A DNA stretch of 64,000 nt from Streptococcus porci DSM 23759 (GCF_000423765.1 NZ_KE384090.1:1-64000); one strand, 5' to 3'; shown: positions 16,460 through 25,040, numbered from the stretch's first letter. Program-made: numbers and translations. The notes: generated by a model from the sequence alone, not told the origin.

Positions 16460-17384
16460 CTCTCTCCTTCACGATATAAATAGGTCTTTTCTTAGTTTCT
16501 AAGAAGATTTTAGCCACGTATTTCCCAAGTATGCCGATGGACAAAAGCTGAATGCCTCCAACAAGTAAAATAATGGTGACAAGACTAGCCCAACCTTCGA
16601 TAGAGCCTCCAACAGTCAATTTTCTGACAACGATAAAGATGATTCCCACGATGGAGGCTAAAAATGAAAGAATACCACTCCATGTCGCAAAACTGAGCAG
16701 AGCCTCTGAAAAATTGATGAAGCCCTCCAAAGAGTATTTAAGCAAGCTCCAAAAAGACCAGGACGTTTCCCCTGCCACCCGTTCACGATTTTCATAGCTG
16801 ATGTAAGTCACGTCGTAGCCTACCCAAGAAAAGAGGCCTTTAGAAAAACGATTAACCTCTTGTAATTCCAAAATGCTATCTACTACTTTACTTGTCATGA
16901 GGCGGAAATCTCTAGCGCCATCTACCATTTCGGTATCTGATATTTTATTGATTAACCAATAAAAGGTCTTTGCGAAAAAGGAACGAATAATCGGTTCTCC
17001 TTTACGGTCTGCACGCCTAGTACCAACCACATCATATCCCTCTTGGATTTTGGCATACATTTCCGGTAATAGCTCAGGTGGATCTTGTAAGTCAGCATCC
17101 ATGACGGTCACAAAATCTCCTGTTGCTGCTTCAAGCCCAGCAAAAAGCGCTGCTTCTTTCCCAAAGTTTCGAGAAAAGGACAAATAATGGATGTTGTCAA
17201 ATGTTGATGATACATCACGCAGAACTTCTAAGGTTCCGTCTTTTGAACCATCATTGATAAAATGGTATTCAAATTGTAATTGTTCTGATAGTTGATTTTC
17301 CACTTTTTGCATCTCTGCTAGAAATGGTCGAATGGTTTCTTCCTCGTTGTAACAAGGAACAATAACCGATAATAATTGTGTCAT
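16452..17384 (-). CDS. Family 2 glycosyltransferase, GtrB/polyprenyl-phosphate sugar synthase type
   Basis: A 310-residue enzyme that transfers a sugar from a nucleotide sugar to undecaprenyl phosphate at the inner membrane face. The GT-A domain opens LSVIVPCYNEEETIRPFL, with FINDGSKDGT and VMDADLQDPPELLPEM, the latter giving the catalytic DxD. The acceptor region GTRRADRKGEP and two C-terminal membrane helices (about 230-290) are as in GtrB/DPM1-like proteins. The ending KRPIYIVKERDE is typical. It heads the operon with two GT-C proteins. A GtrA-type flippase subunit is not adjacent, but one is encoded at 26401-26829. Confidence 0.85.
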   Translation of the reverse strand: MTQLLSVIVPCYNEEETIRPFLAEMQKVENQLSEQLQFEYHFINDGSKDGTLEVLRDVSSTFDNIHYLSFSRNFGKEAALFAGLEAATGDFVTVMDADLQDPPELLPEMYAKIQEGYDVVGTRRADRKGEPIIRSFFAKTFYWLINKISDTEMVDGARDFRLMTSKVVDSILELQEVNRFSKGLFSWVGYDVTYISYENRERVAGETSWSFWSLLKYSLEGFINFSEALLSFATWSGILSFLASIVGIIFIVVRKLTVGGSIEGWASLVTIILLVGGIQLLSIGILGKYVAKIFLETKKRPIYIVKERDE

Positions 17385-17413
17385 CTCTTCTCCATCGTAT
17401 CTACTCTTAGGTT

Positions 17414-17439
17414 AAGGGTTGACTGTTAAGTCAACCCTT
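17414..17439. other. Perfect inverted repeat in the GT2-bceR intergenic region
   Basis: AAGGGTTGAC and GTCAACCCTT, 10 bp each, around a 6-nt loop. There is no T run on either side, so it is more likely an operator or RNA stem for the divergent genes than a terminator. Confidence 0.5.
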
Positions 17440-17479
17440 GGTATACGTAGTATATCAAGCAATTTTAAGAGAATTTTTC

Positions 17480-17620
17480 ACGAAAAATGTGGAGTCATAA
17501 CCACTCGTGAAAACGGGTGGCTTGTACACTGGTTATAAGCAGTTTCTCTCCAGCGACGTCTAAAGACGTTCGCTGAGCTTCGTTCAGGTTATGCTATAAT
17601 TGCTTATTTTGAGTTTATGG
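17480..17620 (+). mobile_element. IS200/IS605-like terminal fragment
   Basis: The stretch contains AACCACTCGTGAAAACGGGT followed by GGCTTG, a foot-loop hairpin of the kind found at right ends of IS200/IS605 elements, then a second hairpin, GACGTC TAA AGACGT, around 17559-17574. No transposase or TnpB frame is present, so this is an orphan end or a derived miniature element. The remainder of the gap (17620-17787) holds only the bceR promoter region. Confidence 0.4.
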
Positions 17621-17787
17621 TACGTAAAGTATGTTTAGTTTGGCTAGAATTAACCAGCTCAAGTAAATAAGCGGTGTAACCTAATCATGCATAGATGACA
17701 ACTATTCGTATTGTTATTTGGTCATTTTCATAAAAATTTCACATTCATTTCCACCGAATAAATTCGCATAAATTTTATGGAATAGGC

Positions 17788-17793
17788 TATAAT
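17788..17793 (+). promoter_or_regulatory. -10 element of bceRS
   Basis: TATAAT lies 25 nt before the bceR ATG and upstream of a strong AAAGGAG ribosome site. No good -35 is visible. A CGAATAAATTCG palindrome just upstream (17758-17769) may bind a regulator. Confidence 0.5.
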
Positions 17794-17818
17794 AATAGAA
17801 GAGTGAAAGGAGACACAG

Positions 17819-18502
17819 ATGCAGAAGATTTTTCTTGTCGAAGATGATAAAACCATTAGCCAATTGGTCGCTAAAAACTTGACGAACTGGGGGTATCAGG
17901 TCAAAGAAGTAAAGGATTTTCAGACGATTTTGAAGCAAATCGACGATTTTCAACCTCACTTGATTATACTTGATATCAGTCTTCCTTTCTTTAACGGCTA
18001 TTATTGGTGTCAGGAAATCCGTAAGACCTCTCATGTCCCCATCATGTTTTTGTCTTCGCATGATCAGCCGATGGATATTGTCATGGCGATTAATATGGGA
18101 GCGGATGACTTTGTGACCAAACCCTTTGAAATGACAGTACTTTTGGCAAAAATACAAGGACTTTTGAGAAGAACCTATGATTTTGTTGGTGAGCAGAGTT
18201 TACTCTGGTTTGAAGAGGTTGCACTTGATTTAAAAACCATGCAGGTCTCCTATACAGAAGCTGTTGAAGAATTGACTCGTAATGAATTTCAGATTTTACG
18301 AGTACTTTTTGAGCATGGCAAAGAAGTCGTTAGCCGCGAGGAACTGATGCGTGAGTTATGGAACAGTGATATCTTTGTCGATGATAATACCTTATCAGTA
18401 AATATTGCCCGATTGCGCAAAAAATTGACAGAATTGGGCTTACCTGACCTCATTGCGACCAAGAAAGGAGTTGGCTACGGCCTAGTGTGGATACATGAAT
18501 AA
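17819..18502 (+). CDS. bceR: Response regulator, BceR type (OmpR family)
   Basis: A 227-residue two-domain regulator. The receiver domain begins KIFLVEDDKT, the phosphoacceptor aspartate lies in LIILDISLPFF (about residue 52), and the conserved lysine in DDFVTKPFEM. The C-terminal winged helix ends with the recognition region ELTRNEFQILRVL and DDNTLSVNIARLRKKL. It overlaps the kinase gene by 8 nt and precedes a BceAB-type transporter, so it should activate that transporter when bacitracin-like or lantibiotic peptides are sensed. BceR identity follows from the four-gene context. Confidence 0.88.
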   Translation: MQKIFLVEDDKTISQLVAKNLTNWGYQVKEVKDFQTILKQIDDFQPHLIILDISLPFFNGYYWCQEIRKTSHVPIMFLSSHDQPMDIVMAINMGADDFVTKPFEMTVLLAKIQGLLRRTYDFVGEQSLLWFEEVALDLKTMQVSYTEAVEELTRNEFQILRVLFEHGKEVVSREELMRELWNSDIFVDDNTLSVNIARLRKKLTELGLPDLIATKKGVGYGLVWIHE

Positions 18503-19487
18503 AAATGATTTTCGTAGCGTTTTTTATCAATTTCTAGGTTCCTGGCTAGGCCATCGTTGGATTTTTCTCCTTGCCATTATCGTTTTTTCGGGGATTATTC
18601 TAGGATTCGGCTCACTTTTTGAAATAGACAGCAATTTAATCATCTATGCCCTTACCCTTCTCAGTCTCTGCTGGTTTCTTGCTCTTTTGTTTGATCTTTT
18701 TGTCGAGTTTTCTCGTTTTAGAAAAATCTGGCGTGGTCAGAAGGTCGCATCAATGACAGCTAGTGAGCGTTGCTTACAGGAGAAGTTGGAAAGACTGGAA
18801 GTCGAAAATAAATCACTCTTTGAAAAGCAGCGAAAGGACCAGGCTGAATTAGATGATTACTATACCCTCTGGGTTCATCAAATGAAAACACCAATAGCAG
18901 CCAGCCACCTCTTAATCAATGAAATTGAGACCAGTCAAATTCGTCACCAACTAGAATCTGAGTTGTTCAAGATAGAGCAGTATACTGGTTTGGTCTTGAA
19001 TTACTTGCGACTCCAGTCTTTTCATGATGATTTAGTCATTGAACCTGTTCATTTAGATGAGCTCATCCGGACTCTGGTGAAAAAATATTCTCTCTTTTTT
19101 ATACAGTCTAACAATCGTTTGGACTTAGGACAACTGAATCGGATTGTAAGGACTGATAAACGATGGCTAGGACTTCTGATTGAGCAAATTTTATCCAATG
19201 CCCTCAAGTATTGTCAGGAAGGGACCATTTCGATTGTTTTGGACGGAGATGATTTGGTCATTGGTGATACAGGAATCGGGATTGCAGAGAGTGATTTGGA
19301 GCGAGTCTTTGAACGTGGATTTTCAGGATTCAATGGTCGTAGAACACAGCAATCTTCGGGACTTGGGCTTTACCTTTCACGTAAAATCGCAGCGGAGCTG
19401 GGCTATTCCTTAAAACTAAGTTCCAAAGTGGGGCAAGGCACAGAAGTTCGGATTGGTATCAAGGAGGTGGAACTGGTTTTGGATTAA
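18495..19487 (+). CDS. bceS: Intramembrane-sensing histidine kinase, BceS type
   Basis: 330 residues with two N-terminal membrane helices (about 18-40 and 46-70) separated by only a few external residues (EIDSN), the hallmark of kinases that sense through a BceB-type permease instead of binding ligand themselves. A coiled coil follows (CLQEKLERLEVENKSL). The H-box is HQMKTPIAASHLL (about residue 131), the N-box LSNALKYC, and the G-boxes GDTGIGI and SSGLGLYLS. Complete and expected to be active. It partners the preceding response regulator and the permease at 20342. Confidence 0.9.
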   Translation: MNKNDFRSVFYQFLGSWLGHRWIFLLAIIVFSGIILGFGSLFEIDSNLIIYALTLLSLCWFLALLFDLFVEFSRFRKIWRGQKVASMTASERCLQEKLERLEVENKSLFEKQRKDQAELDDYYTLWVHQMKTPIAASHLLINEIETSQIRHQLESELFKIEQYTGLVLNYLRLQSFHDDLVIEPVHLDELIRTLVKKYSLFFIQSNNRLDLGQLNRIVRTDKRWLGLLIEQILSNALKYCQEGTISIVLDGDDLVIGDTGIGIAESDLERVFERGFSGFNGRRTQQSSGLGLYLSRKIAAELGYSLKLSSKVGQGTEVRIGIKEVELVLD

Positions 19488-19581
19488 TCTTACAAAACTG
19501 TCACTTAAATGAAAGCTTGAACTATGGCAGCTTATGTTGGCTTAAGCTAGAATGGAGGTAGAAAAAGAAAGGAGTGATGTT

Positions 19582-20340
19582 ATGACTGTCTTAGATGTTC
19601 AGCATGTGCAAAAGATTTATAGTTCACGCTTTAAGGCGGGGCAAGTAGAGGCCTTAAAAGATATTCATTTTACTGTAGAAGAGGGAGAATATGTCGCTAT
19701 CATGGGTGAGTCTGGCTCAGAGAAATCGACCTTGCTCAATATTTTGGCCACCCTCGATAAGCCAACGCGAGGAAAGGTTTTGCTGAACGGTTTGGATACA
19801 CAGTCTATCAAGAGCAAGGAAGCAGCAGCCTTTCGTCGGGAGAAATTAGGTTTTGTATTCCAGGACTTTAACCTCTTGGATACCTTATCCGTCAAGGACA
19901 ATGTCCTCCTGCCATTAGTTCTTTCTCGCTATCCGATAGATGAGATGAACAAGCGTTTGGTACATACACTCAATAGTCTTGAAATTGGGACCTTGCAGGA
20001 GAAAATGCCATACGAAATCTCTGGTGGTCAGCAACAACGAGTTGCGGTGGCGCGTGCTATTATCACACGACCAGAAATTCTTCTGGCAGATGAGCCGACT
20101 GGTGCCTTAGATTCCAAATCGTCAGCAACCTTGCTGGATATTTTTGAACAAATTAATCAGCGGGGGCAAACAATTCTGATGGTAACCCATTCGACAGCTG
20201 CAGCAAGTCGGGCAAAACGGGTTTTATTTATCAAAGATGGTATTCTCTATAACCAAATCTACCGAGGTGAGCGGACCAGTCAAGAGATGTTTCAGTTGAT
20301 ATCAGATACTCTGACTCTTATGGCGAATCGAGGTGAGTAG
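19582..20340 (+). CDS. bceA: BceA-type ABC transporter ATPase with altered Walker A
   Basis: A 252-residue ATPase for the BceB permease, together freeing lipid II-cycle intermediates from peptide antibiotics. Present are the Q-loop FQDFNLLDTLSVKDN, the signature ISGGQQQRVAVARAI, Walker B ILLADEPTGALDS and the H-loop VTHS. The Walker A, however, reads GESGSEKST where the family has GESGSGKST: codon 19720-19722 is GAG rather than GGG, replacing an invariant glycine next to the catalytic lysine. That should impair nucleotide binding, so the pump may be dead while the frame remains intact. ATG 19582 is chosen over an upstream in-frame ATG because AAAGGAGTGATGTT precedes it. Confidence 0.9.
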   Translation: MTVLDVQHVQKIYSSRFKAGQVEALKDIHFTVEEGEYVAIMGESGSEKSTLLNILATLDKPTRGKVLLNGLDTQSIKSKEAAAFRREKLGFVFQDFNLLDTLSVKDNVLLPLVLSRYPIDEMNKRLVHTLNSLEIGTLQEKMPYEISGGQQQRVAVARAIITRPEILLADEPTGALDSKSSATLLDIFEQINQRGQTILMVTHSTAAASRAKRVLFIKDGILYNQIYRGERTSQEMFQLISDTLTLMANRGE

Positions 20341-20341
20341 T

Positions 20342-22342
20342 ATGTTTGGACTATGCTTTCGATTGGCGCTAACCAATCTAAAAAAGAACCGTCGTCTCTA
20401 CTACCCATACGCAATAATGACCATTGTTTCCACAGCCATTTCTTATATATTTGCATCATTAGCTTTTCATCCTGATTTAGGTCAAGTCAAGGGAGCAAAT
20501 GGAGTGACCCAAGTGTTGGGGTTTGGTATGATTGTGGTCATGTTAGCAGTTGCTATTATGGTCTTATATGCCAATAGTTTTGTCATGAAGCAACGCTCAA
20601 AAGAGTTCGGTGTCTATAGTATTCTGGGTTTGGAGAAAAAACACCTTCTTTTGATGACTTTCCTAGAAAATGTGGTCTACTCAACTAGCACTATTTTGAC
20701 CGGCTTACTTTTAGGACTGGCTCTGGACAAACTTTTCTATGCGCTCTTGCTCAAGACCATGCAGATGCCAGTTGTTTTGACATCCGTCTTTCAATTGAAA
20801 AATGTGGCAATTGTACTTGCCTATCTCTATGGGATTTTCATTTTAGTTAGCCTAGTTAATATTGGAAAGCTAGGCTTGACTGACTCTCTCAAGCTGGTTC
20901 AGGGCAAGAAGCGAGGGGATAAGAAAACGTGCTTCCTCTGGCTACAAACCCTCTTAGCCCTTATCCTATTGGGGGCAGGCTACGCCATTGCCCAACTAGT
21001 GACCAGTCCGCTGACAGCTATTCCAAGTTTCTTTGGAGCGACGCTTCTGGTTATCTTTGGGACTTATTTGCTTTTCCAATCAGGTGTTATCAGTCTATTA
21101 AACTGGCTAAAACAGCGTCAGACTTATTACTACAAGCCAGAGAATTTTATTTCTATATCCAACTTGATTTTCCGTATGCGGAAAAATGCTCTGGGCCTTG
21201 CGACCATTACCATCCTCTCCAGTATGTTCTTGGTGACCATGGTTGGAGGACTCAATATTTACATCGGTGGCAAAGATTACATCGCCAATCAAAATCCAAA
21301 TGACTATTCGATTGATGTTGGAATGCAGCCTACCACTTCAAAAACACAAGTGGAGGAGTGGGCGGATGCTATCTTGGAAGAGGCGAAGATTCCTGTGGAA
21401 AGTAAGGTAGTCTATCCCTACCAGCAAGCTTATTTTTCTGAAGTGACCCATCAGCAAGTGGCATTTTTGTCGGAAAAAGAGTCATGGATGGATTTTTCTA
21501 ATCAAGCAGGCATGGGCTATATTTTGGATCAAGCCACATATGAAAAAATGACTGGTCAACATCTGGGGTTGGTAGCAAATCAAGTGGCTATTTATAGCAA
21601 AGGAGTCCAGTATCAAGCTGGTCAAACCCTTACCTTTGATGAAAAGGAGATGGAAGTTGCCCAAGTCTTGCCCCAAAATGTGACCCTGGGTCATCTGCCA
21701 GACCATGTGACTTTTAATTTTAGTAAGTATTTAGTTATTGTTGTTCAAGACTTGACAATATTTGAAAATCAAGCCGAAAATCGCTATTATATGGGCTTTG
21801 AAAGCAGTCTATCAGAAGAAGAACAGGTAGATAGCCAAGAGACTTTCTTATCCGGTAGTTTTGAAAGCGAGCTTTGGGAGTCCAATATATTACCGGATGG
21901 AACAAACTCCATTAGTCTGGCCTACCGCGCCTACGCAACACGTAACTTCTTTAGTTTTGCTGGTTCACTTTTCTTCATTGGGCTCTTGCTATCGCTCACC
22001 TTCCTTATGGCGGTGGTTTTAGTGATTTACTTTAAACAGATCTCAGAAGGTTATGAAGATAGAGATCGCTTTATCATCATGACTAAGGTTGGTCTGGATG
22101 AGAATCAAGCCAGACAGTCCATCCGTAAGCAGTTGTTGATGGTATTTTTCCTTCCAGTCTTGTTGGCTATAGTTCATCTTGGTTTTGACTATAAGATGCT
22201 TTCGTCCATCTTACTGACAATTGGTGTTGCTAATGCAGCGCTGATGTTTCAAGTAACCGTAAGCATTTGCGTCACTTACTTCTTACTCTATCTCCTTGTT
22301 TATACTATTACAACACAGTCGTATAAGAAAATTATTTCTTAA
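20342..22342 (+). CDS. bceB: BceB-type ABC permease
   Basis: A 666-residue permease with the BceB layout: an N-terminal helix (about 17-40), FtsX-like bundles, a large extracellular domain of roughly 200 residues between helices 7 and 8 (from YIGGKDYIANQNPNDYS), and a terminal helix pair. The internal block MKQRSKEFGVYSILGLEKKHL is the usual coupling region contacting the ATPase. It senses and removes antimicrobial peptides and signals to BceS. The start ATG 20342 lies just after the bceA stop, with AGGTGAGT as ribosome site; a GTG 9 nt upstream is possible. A terminator follows directly. Confidence 0.88.
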   Translation: MFGLCFRLALTNLKKNRRLYYPYAIMTIVSTAISYIFASLAFHPDLGQVKGANGVTQVLGFGMIVVMLAVAIMVLYANSFVMKQRSKEFGVYSILGLEKKHLLLMTFLENVVYSTSTILTGLLLGLALDKLFYALLLKTMQMPVVLTSVFQLKNVAIVLAYLYGIFILVSLVNIGKLGLTDSLKLVQGKKRGDKKTCFLWLQTLLALILLGAGYAIAQLVTSPLTAIPSFFGATLLVIFGTYLLFQSGVISLLNWLKQRQTYYYKPENFISISNLIFRMRKNALGLATITILSSMFLVTMVGGLNIYIGGKDYIANQNPNDYSIDVGMQPTTSKTQVEEWADAILEEAKIPVESKVVYPYQQAYFSEVTHQQVAFLSEKESWMDFSNQAGMGYILDQATYEKMTGQHLGLVANQVAIYSKGVQYQAGQTLTFDEKEMEVAQVLPQNVTLGHLPDHVTFNFSKYLVIVVQDLTIFENQAENRYYMGFESSLSEEEQVDSQETFLSGSFESELWESNILPDGTNSISLAYRAYATRNFFSFAGSLFFIGLLLSLTFLMAVVLVIYFKQISEGYEDRDRFIIMTKVGLDENQARQSIRKQLLMVFFLPVLLAIVHLGFDYKMLSSILLTIGVANAALMFQVTVSICVTYFLLYLLVYTITTQSYKKIIS

Positions 22343-22368
22343 AACTTGGGGGTTTCCCAAGTTTTTTT
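22341..22368 (+). terminator. Terminator of the bce operon
   Basis: AACTTGGG and CCCAAGTT around a 5-nt loop, followed by TTTTT, starting at the bceB stop codon. Confidence 0.9.
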
Positions 22369-22435
22369 AATATTTCTGACATAACGTGGAGTATTTTCAG
22401 CGTTTTCAGTCGTTTTATACTTAACAAAACTAGCG

Positions 22436-22551
22436 ATATAGTTATTTGAATTAGCTTTGATACATCGTCACTTTCGGCTTGCTGTACTCTAGTATTGCCT
22501 GCACTTCAGCTCCTTAGCTCCTTGTATGAAAGCTAATTCATTCGACTATAT
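22436..22551. repeat. 116-bp inverted-repeat element (MITE- or BOX-like)
   Basis: The first and last 28 bases are inverted repeats with a few mismatches: ATATAGTTATTTGAATTAGC at 22436 against the reverse complement of the segment ending at 22551. The 60-bp centre has no reading frame. The layout resembles the short palindromic intergenic elements common in streptococci. It lies between the bce operon and an IS630 relic. Confidence 0.55.
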
Positions 22552-22603
22552 AATAAGAATATGACAAACGCCTTATTGTAGGAAGCTGTCATACAAAGTG
22601 GAT

Positions 22604-22905
22604 GAACGATTTTTTTAAGCAGCTTAGTCAAGCTTGCTCAGATGATTATTTTGTTTTAGTCATGGATAAGGCCATCTGGCATAAGTCACGAGAACTAGCA
22701 GTCCCTCATAATATTGGTTGTGTCTTTATCCTACCTTATACACCTGAGTTGCATCCGATAGAGCAAGTTTGGGCTTAGATATGTAAGCGTGGATAAAAAA
22801 AGAGCCTTTAAAAAATGATATGAAGTGATCGATAAGTGACAAAAGATTATTCAATATCTCCATTGGAGTAACTTACAGACGATTGTTTATCGAAAATAGA
22901 CATCT
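22604..22905 (+). pseudogene. IS630-family transposase remnant (C-terminal DDE domain)
   Basis: The plus strand reads FVLVMDKAIWHKSRELAVP, then FILPYTPELHPIEQVWA followed by an in-frame TAG and further stops. These are the second and third DDE blocks of IS630/Tc1-type transposases (MDNAxxHKS, LPPYSPELNPIEQVW). The N-terminal half is missing and the stops prevent expression. The adjacent region up to 22604 has scraps that may be the eroded N-terminal part. Confidence 0.75.
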
Positions 22906-22930
22906 ACTATTTTTGATGAGTATAAAATTC

Positions 22931-22990
22931 AAAAAAAAAATAACAGTCAGTCTCCTGTGGAGTACAGAAAACTGACTGTTTGTTTTTTTG
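22931..22990. terminator. Bidirectional terminator between the IS relic and plsC
   Basis: AACAGTCAG and CTGACTGTT form a 9-bp stem flanked by ten A on the left and a T run on the right, so it can work in both directions. On the minus strand it serves plsC. Confidence 0.75.
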
Positions 22991-23030
22991 TGTCCCACCC
23001 ACTTTTGGGGTGTCCTGTTCTTTAATTTTT

Positions 23031-23768
23031 TTATTTTTTCTCCCAAGGTTTCCAGATAAAGCTAGCTATATAGCTAAAGATAAGGGTCAGGAGAACCAGC
23101 ACAATCGCCAAAAGCCCTGCTGGAACACGGGCAAGGTAGCTGAGTGGATTAACACGCTTGCCATTGGATAGGCGCTTAGCTTCTTCATCAAGGCGGTCAA
23201 ACTCAGCTTGAATACGATTTGCAACTTCTGCGATTCCCTCATCATTCATTTTCTTGATATCTGAAATATCAATGGCGTTACCGAAGTTCATGTCAACACG
23301 TTCACCAGACAAAAGCCCAGAAAATTTCAAGGGACCTTGATAAACGGCAGGCATGATTTTTACCTTTGCCATTTTAGCAATAACTGCGACACCACCTTTG
23401 ACATCAGTTGAATGACGGCTACCGCTTGGGAACATGACCAAACTGCGATTACCTTTTTTTAGGGTATTGATGGGATAACGCAGGGCATCTTGACCAGGAT
23501 TTTCACGGTCAATCGGAAAAGCGCCACACATACGAATCCACCACGCAAACATGCGATTTTTAAAAAGCTCCTTTTTCGCCATAAAGATAAACTTTTTAGG
23601 ACGAGCTGCAAAAGCCATGTAGACAGGATCCCAAAAAGTTCGGTGAGGAGCAACTAAAATGTAATTCTCATCCTTATCCAAGATTTTATCCGTATTGTGA
23701 AAGTGCGCATTGCCGTTTCCCACCCAGAGTAAGAACATGACAAGCCCACGAAGGTAGGCATAAAACAT
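23031..23768 (-). CDS. plsC: 1-acyl-sn-glycerol-3-phosphate acyltransferase
   Basis: A 245-residue membrane-bound enzyme converting lysophosphatidate to phosphatidate in phospholipid synthesis. The HX4D catalytic motif is HRTFWD, the acceptor-binding block is FPSGSRHS (the usual EGTR is SGSR here) and PAVYQGP follows. One N-terminal hydrophobic segment (YLRGLVMFLLWVG) and a C-terminal membrane helix ending WKPWEKK bracket the domain. ATG 23768 is preferred over upstream starts because GGAG lies 6 nt before it; longer frames run into the divergent methyltransferase gene. Its extended -10 (TGGTAGAAT) overlaps the divergent promoter region. Confidence 0.85.
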   Translation of the reverse strand: MFYAYLRGLVMFLLWVGNGNAHFHNTDKILDKDENYILVAPHRTFWDPVYMAFAARPKKFIFMAKKELFKNRMFAWWIRMCGAFPIDRENPGQDALRYPINTLKKGNRSLVMFPSGSRHSTDVKGGVAVIAKMAKVKIMPAVYQGPLKFSGLLSGERVDMNFGNAIDISDIKKMNDEGIAEVANRIQAEFDRLDEEAKRLSNGKRVNPLSYLARVPAGLLAIVLVLLTLIFSYIASFIWKPWEKK

Positions 23769-23818
23769 ATGAAACTCCATTTCTTGTAAGTAATCTCCCA
23801 CCATTCTACCATTTTTTC

Positions 23819-23827
23819 TGATATAAT
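23819..23827 (+). promoter_or_regulatory. Extended -10 promoter giving a leaderless transcript
   Basis: TGATATAAT ends 7 nt before ATG 23835, so the transcript is expected to start at or within a base or two of the start codon. No ribosome site can fit. The ATG at 23826 overlaps the -10 and is not usable from this promoter. Confidence 0.6.
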
Positions 23828-23834
23828 GAAAGTT

Positions 23835-24857
23835 ATGAAAAATCCAGATTTGAAAAAAGGAGAGCGCGTTGACCAGCTCTTCTCTACTGACGTCAAAATT
23901 ATCCAAAATAAGGATGTCTTTAGCTATTCTATTGATAGCGTTCTGTTGTCGCGCTTTCCAAAAATCCCTAAAAAAGGCTTGATTGTTGACCTCTGCTCGG
24001 GCAATGGTGCTGTTGGCCTCTTTGCCAGCACGCGTACGAAGGCGCCTATCACTTTGGTAGAGCTTCAAGAACGATTAGCAGATATGGCAAAGCGATCTAT
24101 CCAGCTTAATAACTTGCAAGACCAAGTACATATGGTCAATGATGATTTGAAAAATCTGCTGGACTACGTCCCCCGCTCGCAGGTTGACCTCATACTATGC
24201 AACCCGCCCTATTTCAAGGCTACAGAGACTTCTAAGAAAAATCTGTCTGAACACTATTTGCTTGCTCGTCATGAAATCACAACCAATTTAGAAGAAATCT
24301 GCAATGTCGCCAGACATGCCCTCAAATCAAACGGACGACTAGCTATGGTGCATCGCCCCGACCGATTCTTGGACATTTTGGATACCTTGCGTCGCTACAA
24401 TTTGGCACCAAAACGCATCCAATTCGTTTATCCAAAAGAAGGCAAGGACGCCAACATGCTTTTAATTGAGGCCATTAAGGACGGTTCCACAGATGGTCTG
24501 AAAATCTTGCCCCCCCTCTTTGTTCATAAGGCAAATGGCGATTATACCGATGACATTTTTGAAATATATTTTGGGAAAAAGGCAGAGCAGAAAGCAGATA
24601 AAAAAGCTTATATGTACGTTCTAGAGTGCGCTGATGGCACCCTCTACACAGGCTACACAACTGATATTGATAAGAGATTAAAGGCTCACAATTCAGGGAA
24701 AGGTGCCAAGTACACTAAACATAGATTACCCGTCAAACTCCTCTACCAAGAAGAATTTAGTAGTAAACAAGCCGCCATGTCTGCGGAAGCTTTATTCAAA
24801 AAACGAAAGACACGGGAGCAAAAATTAGCTTATATCAAGGAACATCAAAAAGGCTGA
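23835..24857 (+). CDS. Fused TrmN6-like tRNA adenine methyltransferase and GIY-YIG domain protein
   Basis: 340 residues in two parts. Residues 1-245 are a YfiC/TrmN6-type N6-adenine methyltransferase acting on A37 of tRNA-Val: SAM motif [15 protein letters not shown] and catalytic NPPY in [13 protein letters not shown]. After a charged linker ([11 protein letters not shown]), the last 85 residues are a complete GIY-YIG nuclease-like domain of the UPF0213/YazA type ([20 protein letters not shown] and [15 protein letters not shown]). In many Firmicutes these are two adjacent genes, yabB and yazA; here there is one continuous frame. ATG 23835 is chosen from the promoter position. The stop codon lies inside a dispersed repeat. 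Confidence 0.85.
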   Translation: MKNPDLKKGERVDQLFSTDVKIIQNKDVFSYSIDSVLLSRFPKIPKKGLIVDLCSGNGAVGLFASTRTKAPITLVELQERLADMAKRSIQLNNLQDQVHMVNDDLKNLLDYVPRSQVDLILCNPPYFKATETSKKNLSEHYLLARHEITTNLEEICNVARHALKSNGRLAMVHRPDRFLDILDTLRRYNLAPKRIQFVYPKEGKDANMLLIEAIKDGSTDGLKILPPLFVHKANGDYTDDIFEIYFGKKAEQKADKKAYMYVLECADGTLYTGYTTDIDKRLKAHNSGKGAKYTKHRLPVKLLYQEEFSSKQAAMSAEALFKKRKTREQKLAYIKEHQKG

Positions 24858-25026
24858 GACAAGAGTCCTAGCCTTTTAATATGGTTGTAGATAGGTGCTT
24901 TGGCGCAGTGATTAATTGGAAGCTCTCGTCCTTTGCTATACAATTTACAGCGGCCTTCCTAATCAACTGTGCGGAGGTGAAACGACAAAATCGCAATCGG
25001 TAAGAATGCCGATTTACCGATTTTTG
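24851..25026 (+). repeat. Dispersed intergenic element, copy 1 (about 176 bp)
   Basis: It aligns along its length with 51718-51896: it starts with AGGCTGAGAC and its complementary TCCTAGCC arm, has a central CCTTCCTAATCAACTGTGCG block identical in both copies except one end base, and ends with a hairpin TTTACCGATTTTT. Three stems can be drawn: the start pair AGGCT/AGCCT, ATTAATTGGAAG with CTTCCTAATCA, and the final ATCGGTAA/TTACCGAT type terminator. It fills the gap between the methyltransferase fusion and queT and can terminate from both sides. Confidence 0.7.
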
Positions 25027-25040
25027 TCCTACCCTTCATT

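Noticed and set aside
17714..18157. Minus-strand frame of 147 residues overlapping bceR
   Set aside because: It is antisense to the receiver domain, has no recognisable motif, and no ribosome site.
22560..22603. Start of an intact IS630 transposase
   Set aside because: Only a few codons can be read before stops; the element is a fragment.
23769..24068. Longer minus-strand start for plsC, giving a 345-residue protein
   Set aside because: The extra 100 residues are antisense to the methyltransferase gene, and ATG 23768 has a proper ribosome site and the usual family length.
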